Assembly (NCBI GenBank): GCA_023664535.1
Contig: JAMPFJ010000027.1
Span: 1 to 33,779, forward strand
Direction: 5' to 3'
Source: Bacteroidales bacterium
Lineage (GTDB): Bacteria > Bacillota > Clostridia > Lachnospirales > Lachnospiraceae
DNA length: 33,779 bases
Shown here: positions 22,998 to 30,724 of the stretch, one piece after another
Position numbering within the stretch: position 1 is the stretch's first letter
Layout of the letters: the number at the start of each line of letters is the position of its first letter
The notes under the pieces: model-generated
The model's input: the letters and a program-made list of their open reading frames with translations, nothing else
What the model was told of the DNA's origin: nothing
Database searches by the model: none
Position numbers and translations under genes: made by a program

Positions 22998-23350
22998 TAG
23001 AACGGAAGTCCTCCCAGTCCGCCCATATTACCGGTAATCTTTGACATTTCTGCATTCTGGTCCTCTTCCTGCATGCGGATTGCCTCATTAGCCGCCGCCA
23101 TAATCAAATCCTCCAGCATCTCAATATCGTCAGGGTCTACTACCTCCGGGTCAAGATGTACTTCTGCAATCTCCTTTTTTCCGGTAATTACTACCTTAAC
23201 TACTCCGCCGCCGGCAGTCGCTTCATACGTCTTTTCCTCCAAAGCCTTTGCCTGCTCCTCCATCTGCTTCTGCATTCTTTGCGCCTGTTTCATTAAGTTA
23301 TTCATGTTTCCCGGCATTCCTCCCGGAAATCCGCCGCCACGCTTTGCCAT
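22997..23350 (-). CDS. Nucleoid-associated protein, YbaB/EbfC family
   Basis: A 117-residue protein of the YbaB/EbfC family, a dimeric DNA-binding protein. A Gly/Met-rich start (AKRGGGFPGGMPGNMNNLMK) leads into the helix MQKQMEEQAKALEEKTYEAT. Then come the AGGGVVKVVITGKKEIAEVH strands and DPDDIEMLEDLIMAAANEA, all characteristic. AGGAGG precedes the ATG by ten bases. It lies between dnaX (38 bp upstream) and recR (one-base overlap). Confidence 0.94.
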   Translation of the reverse strand: MAKRGGGFPGGMPGNMNNLMKQAQRMQKQMEEQAKALEEKTYEATAGGGVVKVVITGKKEIAEVHLDPEVVDPDDIEMLEDLIMAAANEAIRMQEEDQNAEMSKITGNMGGLGGLPF

Positions 23351-23388
23351 ATCGTGTTATCCTCCTATATTATTGATTTTAAACTACT

Positions 23389-25041
23389 CTATTCTTCCGT
23401 TGTTATCGGAAAATTAACTCTCTTCATGTTGATACTGGTTAAATCCTGTTCTTCCAGGTTTTCTCTTATCTGACAGGTAATCTCCACCGCTTTCCCGGTC
23501 TGTTCTCCCACCGTATCCATAAGCGCCTGCCTGTGCTCCTCTTTAGAGAGCTGCTCATATGCCATTCTTCCTTTTTCCGTATCCAAAAAGCTTAACAAAA
23601 TAGATTTGTTGTCATGACCGACATTGATACTCGCTTCATCCAACAGGCTTAACGTTCCCCTGCCAATCCTGTTTTGCAGCTCGGAATCCTGTTTAATTTT
23701 GCGGATAGCGGTAATAATCATTCCCATATCTTCAAACCCGGCAGGTCCCAGCTCTTTTTTCAAAATCTCCTCCCGGTTAATGGCTGGAGCTTCTTCCGCA
23801 GCATGCTTAGCGGGTTCATTTCCTCTTCCGGCGGCCAATGCCGCCATCTGCTCTTCGTTGATTGCAAGTACGCCTTCCTCCAGCTTCTTTTCCAATGCTC
23901 GGATGCGGTCGAATATCGCATCCGCCTGATTATCCATTTGCGGTGTCGTCAGCCGGATAACCGCAAGCTCCAGCGTAACCCGCTTCTGCGTTGCATAGCG
24001 TATCTGATTGGACATATCCGAAAATACCCGGATGTACCGCATCAGGGAATCCGTTTCCACCAATTCCGCCGTCTGCTTCATGCTTTCCAGATTCTCTACC
24101 GTAATATCCAACTGGTCGTTAACATGCTCCGAGACCTTAATCAGCAGTAAATTTCTCATGTACCAGGTAAAATCTGCCACAAACTGGGATATTTCCCGTC
24201 CCTGCCAGACTATTTCATCCACTACTTCCAGCGCCTTCATGGTATTTGGCTCCGCCACATGGCACATCAGACGGTTAAACACCTCAATATCCACTGCGCC
24301 TAATACCTCCAGCACCTTTTCATAAGTAAGCTTCTGTCCGAGATAAAAAGCAATACACTGGTCAAGCAAGCTCAGCGCATCACGCATTGAGCCGTCCGCC
24401 GCCTTCGCCACATAGCGGACCGCTTTTTCCTCCGCCTCCACGCCTTCCCGCTTCAACAGCTCTGCCAGCCGTTCGTAAATGGTATCCAGACTGATTCTCC
24501 GGAAATCATACCGCTGGCACCGGGATAAAATGGTAATCGGTATTTTATGCGCCTCCGTCGTTGCCAAAATAAAAATAACATACGCCGGCGGCTCCTCTAA
24601 GGTTTTTAACAAGGCGTTAAATGCTCCGATGGAAAGCATATGTACCTCGTCAATAATGTATACTTTATATTTCCCCTCTGTCGGCGAGTACTGTACCTCT
24701 TCCCGGATGTCCCGGATATTGTCCACGCCATTGTTGGACGCCGCATCAATTTCTATCACGTTCAGGGAATTACCCGCCTGAATTGCCCTGCATGCGGCGC
24801 AGGCATTACAGGGGCTTCCGTCCTCAAGCGGCTTTTCACAATTCACCGCCTTGGCGAAAAGCTTTGCCACCGTCGTTTTACCGGTTCCCCGTGTTCCGCA
24901 AAATAAATATGCATGCCCGATTCTGTCATGAATAATCTGATTTTTCAATGTGGTAACGACATGCTCCTGTCCCTTAACCTCTTCAAATTCATCCGGTCTC
25001 CATTTCCGGTATAGCGCCATATATGACATATTTTTTCCCAT
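23389..25041 (-). CDS. dnaX: DNA polymerase III subunit gamma/tau
   Basis: A 550-residue clamp-loader ATPase. Walker A GTRGTGKT (49-56), the zinc site C68, C78, C81 and C84, Walker B with DEVHML (131-136), and the sensor region SRCQRYDF (173-180) are all intact. The clamp-loader lid and collar run to about 370. After that comes a variable tau-like region and a C-terminal DnaX-type domain. The start is uncertain. The ATG at 25041 has GGAGGG rather far upstream (13 nt). The ATG at 25029 gives MSYMALYRKWRP, the usual family start, with a weaker AGGA. A small hairpin (25049-25067) includes the GGAGGG. The flavodoxin-like gene is 60 bp upstream. Confidence 0.95.
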   Translation of the reverse strand: MGKNMSYMALYRKWRPDEFEEVKGQEHVVTTLKNQIIHDRIGHAYLFCGTRGTGKTTVAKLFAKAVNCEKPLEDGSPCNACAACRAIQAGNSLNVIEIDAASNNGVDNIRDIREEVQYSPTEGKYKVYIIDEVHMLSIGAFNALLKTLEEPPAYVIFILATTEAHKIPITILSRCQRYDFRRISLDTIYERLAELLKREGVEAEEKAVRYVAKAADGSMRDALSLLDQCIAFYLGQKLTYEKVLEVLGAVDIEVFNRLMCHVAEPNTMKALEVVDEIVWQGREISQFVADFTWYMRNLLLIKVSEHVNDQLDITVENLESMKQTAELVETDSLMRYIRVFSDMSNQIRYATQKRVTLELAVIRLTTPQMDNQADAIFDRIRALEKKLEEGVLAINEEQMAALAAGRGNEPAKHAAEEAPAINREEILKKELGPAGFEDMGMIITAIRKIKQDSELQNRIGRGTLSLLDEASINVGHDNKSILLSFLDTEKGRMAYEQLSKEEHRQALMDTVGEQTGKAVEITCQIRENLEEQDLTSINMKRVNFPITTEE

Positions 25042-25101
25042 CCTAACCGGGTTCCCTCCGGAAACCCTTATCTAACTCCGAATCATATCAATGACCGGAA
25101 A

Positions 25102-26193
25102 TTATTCCTGCTCAAAACGGAAAATGGTATCCAGCATGCGAAGTGTTTTAAAGTTCCCTTTAGCAGAAATTTCTCCTGCCATAAACCCTTTCTGGAAAGT
25201 ATTTTTTCCCTCTATAATGCGGTTTAGTATTTTTGTTGTTGTCCGCAAAATCACATCCGCTTCGCTTGTCGCCGCATAAAAGCATTTTATGCGGTCCTGC
25301 ATTGCCTCAATATGCAGAATCTTATCCTCATCCGAAATAATAATTGCGTAAGAGGCAATAAAATCCGGCTCCGGGTGATAGTGCTGATGAAAGCTTTCCA
25401 CCAGTATATCCGTTTCCTCTTCCCCGTCTTCGGTCTTCGCATCCTCCGTATCCTGATTCTCCTCTGGAACTTCCTGCTGTAAAGCCTCTTCCTCCTCGCC
25501 GTCATCATCATTTCCGTTCAGCATCTTCTTAAACATTGCCGAAAGCTCTTCTATATCCTCTTTCTGCTGCTTTACATAGGTCTCGTCGCTGACAAACCTG
25601 GATAACTGCTCACTTTCCTGCGGCGTCAGTTCAATCGTTTTTGTCTTTAACAGATTTGTCTTAACCGCCAGATTACTGGTAGGAAGGCTCTTTGTTTTCT
25701 GATGGATGGAACGGTACATTGCCTCCGCCTGCTTTTCAATAACCTTACCGTATTCTTCGTTTTGCCCAAAATCATCAAGATTTTCCACATAGGCGGCGAG
25801 ACCGGCAAGAGAAATTCCGCCCAGCGTCTCCCACGCTTTTACCAGCTCCAGTTCTGCGTCCCTCTCTCCGTAAGCCGTTGCCATAACCACCGGCAGCATA
25901 TACATTTTACTGATTTCCTGTTTGTCAGCATAGAGCCAGCACATATCCAGAAACTGCTTCATATACCCGCCAATGCCAAACCATTCCACTGTAGTGGCAA
26001 GAACCACCCCGTCCGCCCCCTTTAGCGTGGCAGGCAGCGTCGCAATCGCATTTTTATCCTCAAATATATTGTAATGATTTACCTCAACACGAAGCTCTTT
26101 CAATACTTCCGTTATCTTATTCAATACATAAATTGAAGGATCATCCATTGACCCTCTTCCACCGTAGTAAATATTTATCTTTATAAGGCTCAC
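25102..26193 (-). CDS. Flavodoxin-like/SCP2 fusion protein
   Basis: A 363-residue two-domain protein. Residues 1-170 have a flavodoxin/NADPH-dependent FMN reductase fold: INIYYGGRGSMDDPS as first strand and loop, then GADGVVLATTVEWFGIGGYM. Residues about 235-265 form a very acidic linker. Residues about 280-363 are an SCP2 sterol-binding-like domain, ending KGFMAGEISAKGNFKTLRML. Function unknown; a redox or lipid-binding role is inference. The start is odd: the GTG at 26191-26193 lies inside the AGGAGGTG ribosome binding site, and the codon at ideal distance is ATA. It is the first gene of the dnaX series, with a promoter at 26303-26331. Confidence 0.75.
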   Translation of the reverse strand: MSLIKINIYYGGRGSMDDPSIYVLNKITEVLKELRVEVNHYNIFEDKNAIATLPATLKGADGVVLATTVEWFGIGGYMKQFLDMCWLYADKQEISKMYMLPVVMATAYGERDAELELVKAWETLGGISLAGLAAYVENLDDFGQNEEYGKVIEKQAEAMYRSIHQKTKSLPTSNLAVKTNLLKTKTIELTPQESEQLSRFVSDETYVKQQKEDIEELSAMFKKMLNGNDDDGEEEEALQQEVPEENQDTEDAKTEDGEEETDILVESFHQHYHPEPDFIASYAIIISDEDKILHIEAMQDRIKCFYAATSEADVILRTTTKILNRIIEGKNTFQKGFMAGEISAKGNFKTLRMLDTIFRFEQE

Positions 26194-26302
26194 CTCCTGT
26201 TCGCACAGCTATAGCCATGAGCCAAACGCATTATTCCCAAAATCGGTGTACAACAAACCGTTGAAAAAGCATAGTTTCGCCCATTACCACACAACTATTA
26301 TA

Positions 26303-26331
26303 AGTATAGCTGAAAATGCACTATTTTACAA
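26303..26331 (-). promoter_or_regulatory. Promoter of the flavodoxin-dnaX series
   Basis: On the minus strand TTGTAA, a 17-bp spacer and TATACT, directly after the stop codon of the FHA gene. Leader about 100 nt. Confidence 0.6.
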
Positions 26332-26332
26332 C

Positions 26333-27664
26333 TTAAATTGCGTATTTTTTCTGCTGTGGAACAACATAAAATTCACTCCGGGCAAAAGAAACCATATCTC
26401 CCTCCTCCAGTTTGTAATCCCTGCCGCTTTCTATCCGCTCCCCGTTCAGATAAGTTCCGTTGGCAGAATGTAAATCCAGCAGATAAATCCCGTCCGGCTT
26501 TTTTATCAGCTTTGCATGCATGCGGCTGACTCCGCTTTCGGAAAGTATATAATTGCAGCATCCCTCCATTCTTCCCAACACAATGCTCTCCTGCTCCATC
26601 CGAATCGCAGGATATTTATCTCTGATGCATGGCTCCAGGCAAAACACCCCTCCGCCGTCTGGCGCTGTTATCCGCTGTTCCGGCAAAGCCTGCCTTTGCC
26701 GGTTTATTTCCGTTTCTCCTCTTCCGTTTTTTTCGGTGTCTTCAAAATATGCCCGCATAATTTCGTCCGCCGTCTCCTCCTTTGACGCCTGCATATATAA
26801 AACCGTAAATATAATCAATATCCCCATATCCACAAACAGAAACTTTACTGCTCCAGCCGGCAGTATATTAAACAAAAGCCCTGCTGCAAGCAGCAGATTT
26901 CCGCCCGACGCAAAAACGATTAATCCGGACAATATCTTTTCGATTGGTTCCTTTTCCCTCTTTTGCCTTTTTTCCTCAATGCCCGTCTTTTTCCTTATCA
27001 TTTGCAGTCCTGCCGCCCACAGCCTGCTCTTTTCCCCGTCAGCAGGCTCCGGTGTCTTCTCAGCTTCCCAATCCTTTGCCGGCTCCACTTTCGGCGTCTT
27101 CTCCGGCGTCTCTGCTTTTCCCTCTATTTCCTTTTGCCGAAAACGAATCAGTTTTTCTATTGTGCAATCCGGCTCCGTAAGCAGATGATAGAGCCGCAGA
27201 ACAAACAAAACCGCTTCCTCCTCCCGCTTATCTATCATCTGGAGCAGTTCCGTCAAAAAGGTTTTTGGCGATTCCTGTCCGCCCTTCCCCTCCGGATAAT
27301 AACAAAATTGCAGCTTTCCGGTACCGGCTTCCACAAAAACCTTATCCGTCTGCCATAGAATTTTTTCCGAATCCAATAGATATTCTTCCGCCATTTCCAG
27401 TACGCCGATTATACTTGCCGCCATGTTTTTTAACCATAACAATTTAAGTGAAGCCTCTGCCGCAGTATCTTTTACCGTTGTGTCATTCTTCAACCGATAG
27501 CAGATATCCGCTTTTCCGTTAATTTCCCGCATCTCATATTGCAGGAAGAACGGAACCTGATGGTACTGCATCAGCTTCCACTCATACTCTCCCTGCACCT
27601 CCCCCTCACAGGGAATAACCAGATAATTCCGCATGCCCTCTTTTCTAAAATAACTCTGCTGCAA
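26333..27664 (-). CDS. FHA domain membrane protein (DUF6382 type)
   Basis: A 443-residue protein. The N-terminal domain (about 1-175) matches the DUF6382 type seen in Tad loci of Lachnospiraceae. A charged Pro/Glu linker follows. Two membrane helices lie at about 245-265 and 270-290. The C-terminal FHA domain (about 355-435) binds phosphothreonine and has its key residues: LGRMEGC, SGVSRMHAKL and SANGTYLNG. The FHA domain and N-terminal domain should both face the cytosol. The start is a TTG with GGAGG seven bases upstream; it overlaps the upstream TadE-like gene by 20 bases. It is the last gene of the pilus operon and probably links assembly to Ser/Thr phosphorylation. No kinase gene is in the window. 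Confidence 0.85.
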   Translation of the reverse strand: MQQSYFRKEGMRNYLVIPCEGEVQGEYEWKLMQYHQVPFFLQYEMREINGKADICYRLKNDTTVKDTAAEASLKLLWLKNMAASIIGVLEMAEEYLLDSEKILWQTDKVFVEAGTGKLQFCYYPEGKGGQESPKTFLTELLQMIDKREEEAVLFVLRLYHLLTEPDCTIEKLIRFRQKEIEGKAETPEKTPKVEPAKDWEAEKTPEPADGEKSRLWAAGLQMIRKKTGIEEKRQKREKEPIEKILSGLIVFASGGNLLLAAGLLFNILPAGAVKFLFVDMGILIIFTVLYMQASKEETADEIMRAYFEDTEKNGRGETEINRQRQALPEQRITAPDGGGVFCLEPCIRDKYPAIRMEQESIVLGRMEGCCNYILSESGVSRMHAKLIKKPDGIYLLDLHSANGTYLNGERIESGRDYKLEEGDMVSFARSEFYVVPQQKKYAI

Positions 27665-27992
27665 ACTGCCACCTCCTTATCTGTTTCACCGGTTCATTTT
27701 CATTTTTCCTTAATTCCACCGAAAGCGTAAACCAGTTATCCTGCTCCTCAACGGATACGGTTTTCTTTTTTCCTTCCTTTTTCACAATAATTTTATCCTC
27801 TTCCCCGCCTGCCCATTCTTCCCCATAAAGAGCTTCCGCCGCATCTGCCATTACCTTTCCGTAGTTTACAAAGTGAATAAACACCATAAGATAAAGATAG
27901 ACACAGGCTAACAATACCGGAATCAGAATGGTCATTTCTATCACTGCGCTTCCCCTGTTTGTATTGTTTTTCATATACCTCTTTTCCTCCAT
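27645..27992 (-). CDS. TadE-like pseudopilin (short)
   Basis: A protein of about 115 residues. Near the N-terminus is RGSAVIEMTILIPVLLACVY, a type IV prepilin-like segment with Glu five residues after the Gly, as in TadE/TadF. A soluble C-terminal part follows. Two starts are possible. The ATG at 27992 has GGGAG eight bases upstream; the ATG at 27974 gives a tighter leader (MKNNTNRGSAVIEM). I give the longer form. It lies between the larger TadE-like gene and the FHA gene in the pilus operon. Confidence 0.78.
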   Translation of the reverse strand: MEEKRYMKNNTNRGSAVIEMTILIPVLLACVYLYLMVFIHFVNYGKVMADAAEALYGEEWAGGEEDKIIVKKEGKKKTVSVEEQDNWFTLSVELRKNENEPVKQIRRWQFAAELF

Positions 27993-28036
27993 GCTCCACA
28001 CTCCCATCAAAACAGCAGGCAGCTTCTTAACCTGCT

Positions 28037-28813
28037 TCACTCTGCACAACGGCTGCACTTCCCTTTTCCCCTTACCTCATTAAGCCGTACCCGGCTTACC
28101 GTCCTTTTTAATCCGAGACAATCCCGTTTATTATGGTATACATTACTGCTTTTTGCCACATATATGATATCCTGTCTTCCTTTTCCACAGAATTTACAGG
28201 GGACACAGCTTCCTCTTTGCCCTCCGTCTCTTTCCGTTACCGTTAAGGACAAATGCGTACAGCTCCGTCTCAGATGATATACCTCCTGATTCGGCGTGAT
28301 ATACACATAGCTGTCTTCCTTTTCTTCTCTGCCATAGCCGACAAATGCTTTCTGCCGGATTTCGGTGGAAAAGGGTATCGTTATTTTTCCGAGAAGCGGC
28401 GCCGAAAAAACCGCCAGATACGATGCCTTCGCCGTAAACAGCTTGGGATTATCTTTATCTGTTTTTATTGTAATGCTAATTCCCCTGCTTCCGTTTAACA
28501 GAACGGTTTCCACATAGGCATTCTTCCCTAAACAGCTTTGAAACTGTCTGTTTAACCGCACCGCATTGATTAGTCCGGTTATTCCCTCCCCCTGATTCCG
28601 ATTTTCTAACTGTTCCCGGTTCTCTAGCTGCGCTTCCGTCTTTTGCTCCAAATAACCGTATAACGCCGTATATTCCGCCGCCTCCGCCAACGCCTGGTGA
28701 ATATGCACTTCTGCCGGGAAAAGCATGGCAATCTGCGCCATACCGGACAGAAAAAACAGAAAAACCGGCAGTACAAGACTTGCTTCCACAGTAATATAAC
28801 CCTTATTCTTCAT
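28037..28813 (-). CDS. TadE-like pseudopilin with two Cys/His modules
   Basis: A 258-residue protein. The N-terminus MKNKGYITVEASLVLPVFLF is a TadE-type prepilin segment (cleavage after G5, Glu at +5). The middle is an unassigned pilin-like domain. The last 85 residues contain two copies of a small module: VYHLRRSC...CVPC (H180, C185, C203, C206) and VYHNKRDC...CSRC (H227, C232, C253, C256). The spacing H-x4-C-x17/20-C-x2-C resembles Ada-type or phage-like zinc modules found at the ends of secreted proteins. Since TadE proteins are exported, the modules should be outside the cell. They may bind zinc or form disulfides. GGAGGG lies before the ATG. Confidence 0.82.
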   Translation of the reverse strand: MKNKGYITVEASLVLPVFLFFLSGMAQIAMLFPAEVHIHQALAEAAEYTALYGYLEQKTEAQLENREQLENRNQGEGITGLINAVRLNRQFQSCLGKNAYVETVLLNGSRGISITIKTDKDNPKLFTAKASYLAVFSAPLLGKITIPFSTEIRQKAFVGYGREEKEDSYVYITPNQEVYHLRRSCTHLSLTVTERDGGQRGSCVPCKFCGKGRQDIIYVAKSSNVYHNKRDCLGLKRTVSRVRLNEVRGKGKCSRCAE

Positions 28814-28837
28814 TTGCCCTCCTTTATCTGCTTCCTC

Positions 28838-28942
28838 TTAAAAGCTCTTACCGAAGCTTTGTTCATACCCGGAAACCGCTTTTTTTCGCCTTACCAGATA
28901 GCTCCGCATAAGAGCTTTTAGGAGAAAACAGAATTTAATCAT
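28838..28942 (-). CDS. Possible 34-residue coupled peptide
   Basis: A short frame starting MIKFCFLLKALMRSYLVRRK whose ATG overlaps the end of the DUF5702 gene (TATGATTAA), with GAGGAG ten bases upstream. It is basic and weakly hydrophobic. It spans most of the gap before the TadE gene, which is also bracketed by an 11-bp perfect inverted repeat (28840-28850 with 28909-28919). It may be a peptide or simply structured leader. Confidence 0.3.
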   Translation of the reverse strand: MIKFCFLLKALMRSYLVRRKKAVSGYEQSFGKSF

Positions 28943-30416
28943 AGTCAATTTTCTCCTCAATATAATATTCATAATATTCTTCGCTTTGTTTTTTTCCATA
29001 AAGGGGTTCCAGCCTGATTTTCCCCTGTATCGTCAGTTCATCAACGCAATTCACTATGTGGAAATCTTTATCCTCCAGCTGTAGGTTTCTCTCGATAATA
29101 TCCAGCATTCTCGCATAGCAGGCGTCACTTTTTTCTCCGCTCCGCTTTGCCAGAAGCAGCATCAGATACGCCTCGTAGTCCATGCCCTGTTCTACGCCTT
29201 TAACCGCCTGTTTTTTATGGAGGGTCTTTAACCCTGTCATCCAGCCGTCTTTTGTTTTCCCATAAGCAATCTTCTCCCCCGACAGTAGAATATTCATTTC
29301 ACAAAGCGTCTCTCCATAAGCCCAGCAGCCCAGCAAAAGATATTTCACAACTTCAATCATGGGCTCCGTTCCCGTCATTGCACAAATTGCCGCCGACATG
29401 GTTAGAGCTTCACTTTTTTTCTCCGAGTCCGTCAGCAGATAGGCATAATTTACCGGCAGGCGCATTCGAATAATCTCCTCCGTTACCGCCTCCAAATTAT
29501 CGTAATCGTTGTTCTTTCCTTTCAATATGTATTCCACCTCGCACCGCTGCGCGCAATTCTCCAATTCTTTCACTCCATGGGAAAAATACCGGCAGACATA
29601 ATCGGCAAAAGCCGCTTTCGTCTTTAATGTAGATGCGTTATCCTCCGCAGCAGACTTTTGCAGGTACTTTTTAAAAGGATTCAGCTTCCGGAAAGACAAA
29701 GCCGCCTCTTCCTCCTCCTGCCGTTCATATGCCGCCGACGGCAGGTCTGTTGTATCAAATGCTTCCTTTGAAACGGAATACCCCTCCGGAAGCACAAAAG
29801 CCAGCGTCCCTGATTGAAGCGCCTTAGACAATGTATCCCTTGGGTCCTTTACCTTTACTGCACTTTCCTTTTCTTCATCCGTTTTAGCCGGCTCTTCCTT
29901 TTTTCCCGGCAGCTTCGTCCCGTTCTGCTCCGTCTCCTTTACCGCATTATTTATATCGCTTTTGTTTTCTTTGATATCCTCTGCCAGCTCCTTTGCCCGG
30001 TTAACAAATCCCGTGATTTTTTCATGCTCCGCAATCTGCTGCTTTAACCTCTTCATCCCCTCATCCAAAATCCTTTTTTCTTCTGCCAGTGCAATCTCCT
30101 CTACCGTGAACCGGTAAAGCTTTCCACTGTTTTTGTCCCTGCCGTTCAAAGACTGTTCAAGGTAATCCGCTATTTTTTCCTCCAATACTGCCTCACTGCC
30201 TGTTCCATAGGTTGAATCCATAAACAGTAAATGATACCGCTCAAAAAGCCCGCTGTTATAGTCCGCCATAACACTTGAGCATGTGCTATGAACAACGGCT
30301 TTTATTTTCACTTTACTTAAATGGATTCTTTCCACCTCAAACGCAGATAAGGTAAATAAAAACAATGCACTCATAATGAGTGAAAATAATACAGTGGTCT
30401 GTCCTCTATTATTCAT
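28935..30416 (-). CDS. DUF5702 protein (TadG-like)
   Basis: A 493-residue protein with an N-terminal TadE/TadG-like hydrophobic segment (GQTTVLFSLIMSALFLFTLS, residues about 5-24), followed by a long extracellular part. That part matches DUF5702 proteins of clostridial Tad loci: ADYNSGLFERYHLLFMDSTY near the start, a coiled-coil stretch at about 110-200, and TMSAAICAMTGTEPMIEVVK later. It is thought to be a minor pilus or assembly component. GGAGG precedes the ATG. It lies 79 bp after the Flp-type pilin gene. Confidence 0.83.
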   Translation of the reverse strand: MNNRGQTTVLFSLIMSALFLFTLSAFEVERIHLSKVKIKAVVHSTCSSVMADYNSGLFERYHLLFMDSTYGTGSEAVLEEKIADYLEQSLNGRDKNSGKLYRFTVEEIALAEEKRILDEGMKRLKQQIAEHEKITGFVNRAKELAEDIKENKSDINNAVKETEQNGTKLPGKKEEPAKTDEEKESAVKVKDPRDTLSKALQSGTLAFVLPEGYSVSKEAFDTTDLPSAAYERQEEEEAALSFRKLNPFKKYLQKSAAEDNASTLKTKAAFADYVCRYFSHGVKELENCAQRCEVEYILKGKNNDYDNLEAVTEEIIRMRLPVNYAYLLTDSEKKSEALTMSAAICAMTGTEPMIEVVKYLLLGCWAYGETLCEMNILLSGEKIAYGKTKDGWMTGLKTLHKKQAVKGVEQGMDYEAYLMLLLAKRSGEKSDACYARMLDIIERNLQLEDKDFHIVNCVDELTIQGKIRLEPLYGKKQSEEYYEYYIEEKIDYD

Positions 30417-30495
30417 AGCACACCTCCGGAAATTATTTACATTGAAAGACTTAAGCGCCCTTCTCTGCTTTTACCACGTTAATCAGTTACCTAAT

Positions 30496-30678
30496 TTAAT
30501 AAATCTTTTTTGCACTCTGGTTGATGGATTTCCAGATGTTATTTACCAGCTCCGTAATCTGCTGCTTGAAAATCAAAGCCATGGCAATCAGTACCACAAT
30601 AATTAAAATGACTTCCACAACACCCATTCCAGACTCGTCTTTAAGAAAATCCATCCATGCTTTTTTTATCCAGCCCAT
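30496..30678 (-). CDS. Flp1-type type IVb pilin
   Basis: A 60-residue major pilin candidate. MGWIKKAWMDFLKDESG forms the basic leader, and the prepilin peptidase site would lie after that Gly, followed by MGVVEVILIIVVLIAMALIF with the conserved Glu at position 5 of the mature protein. The mature pilin is about 43 residues, normal for Flp. The ATG at 30676-30678 is chosen, since AGGAGG stands eight bases upstream; a GTG three codons earlier falls inside the ribosome binding site. No prepilin peptidase gene is in the window. Confidence 0.85.
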   Translation of the reverse strand: MGWIKKAWMDFLKDESGMGVVEVILIIVVLIAMALIFKQQITELVNNIWKSINQSAKKIY

Positions 30679-30724
30679 ACGCCTCACCTCCTTTCCGTGC
30701 AGGTTTTTCTTTTCGTCAAACCTT

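Noticed and set aside
26516..27358. Several long plus-strand frames opposite the FHA gene
   Set aside because: They are antisense shadows rich in Ser, Pro and Phe; the minus-strand frame encodes a clear FHA protein.
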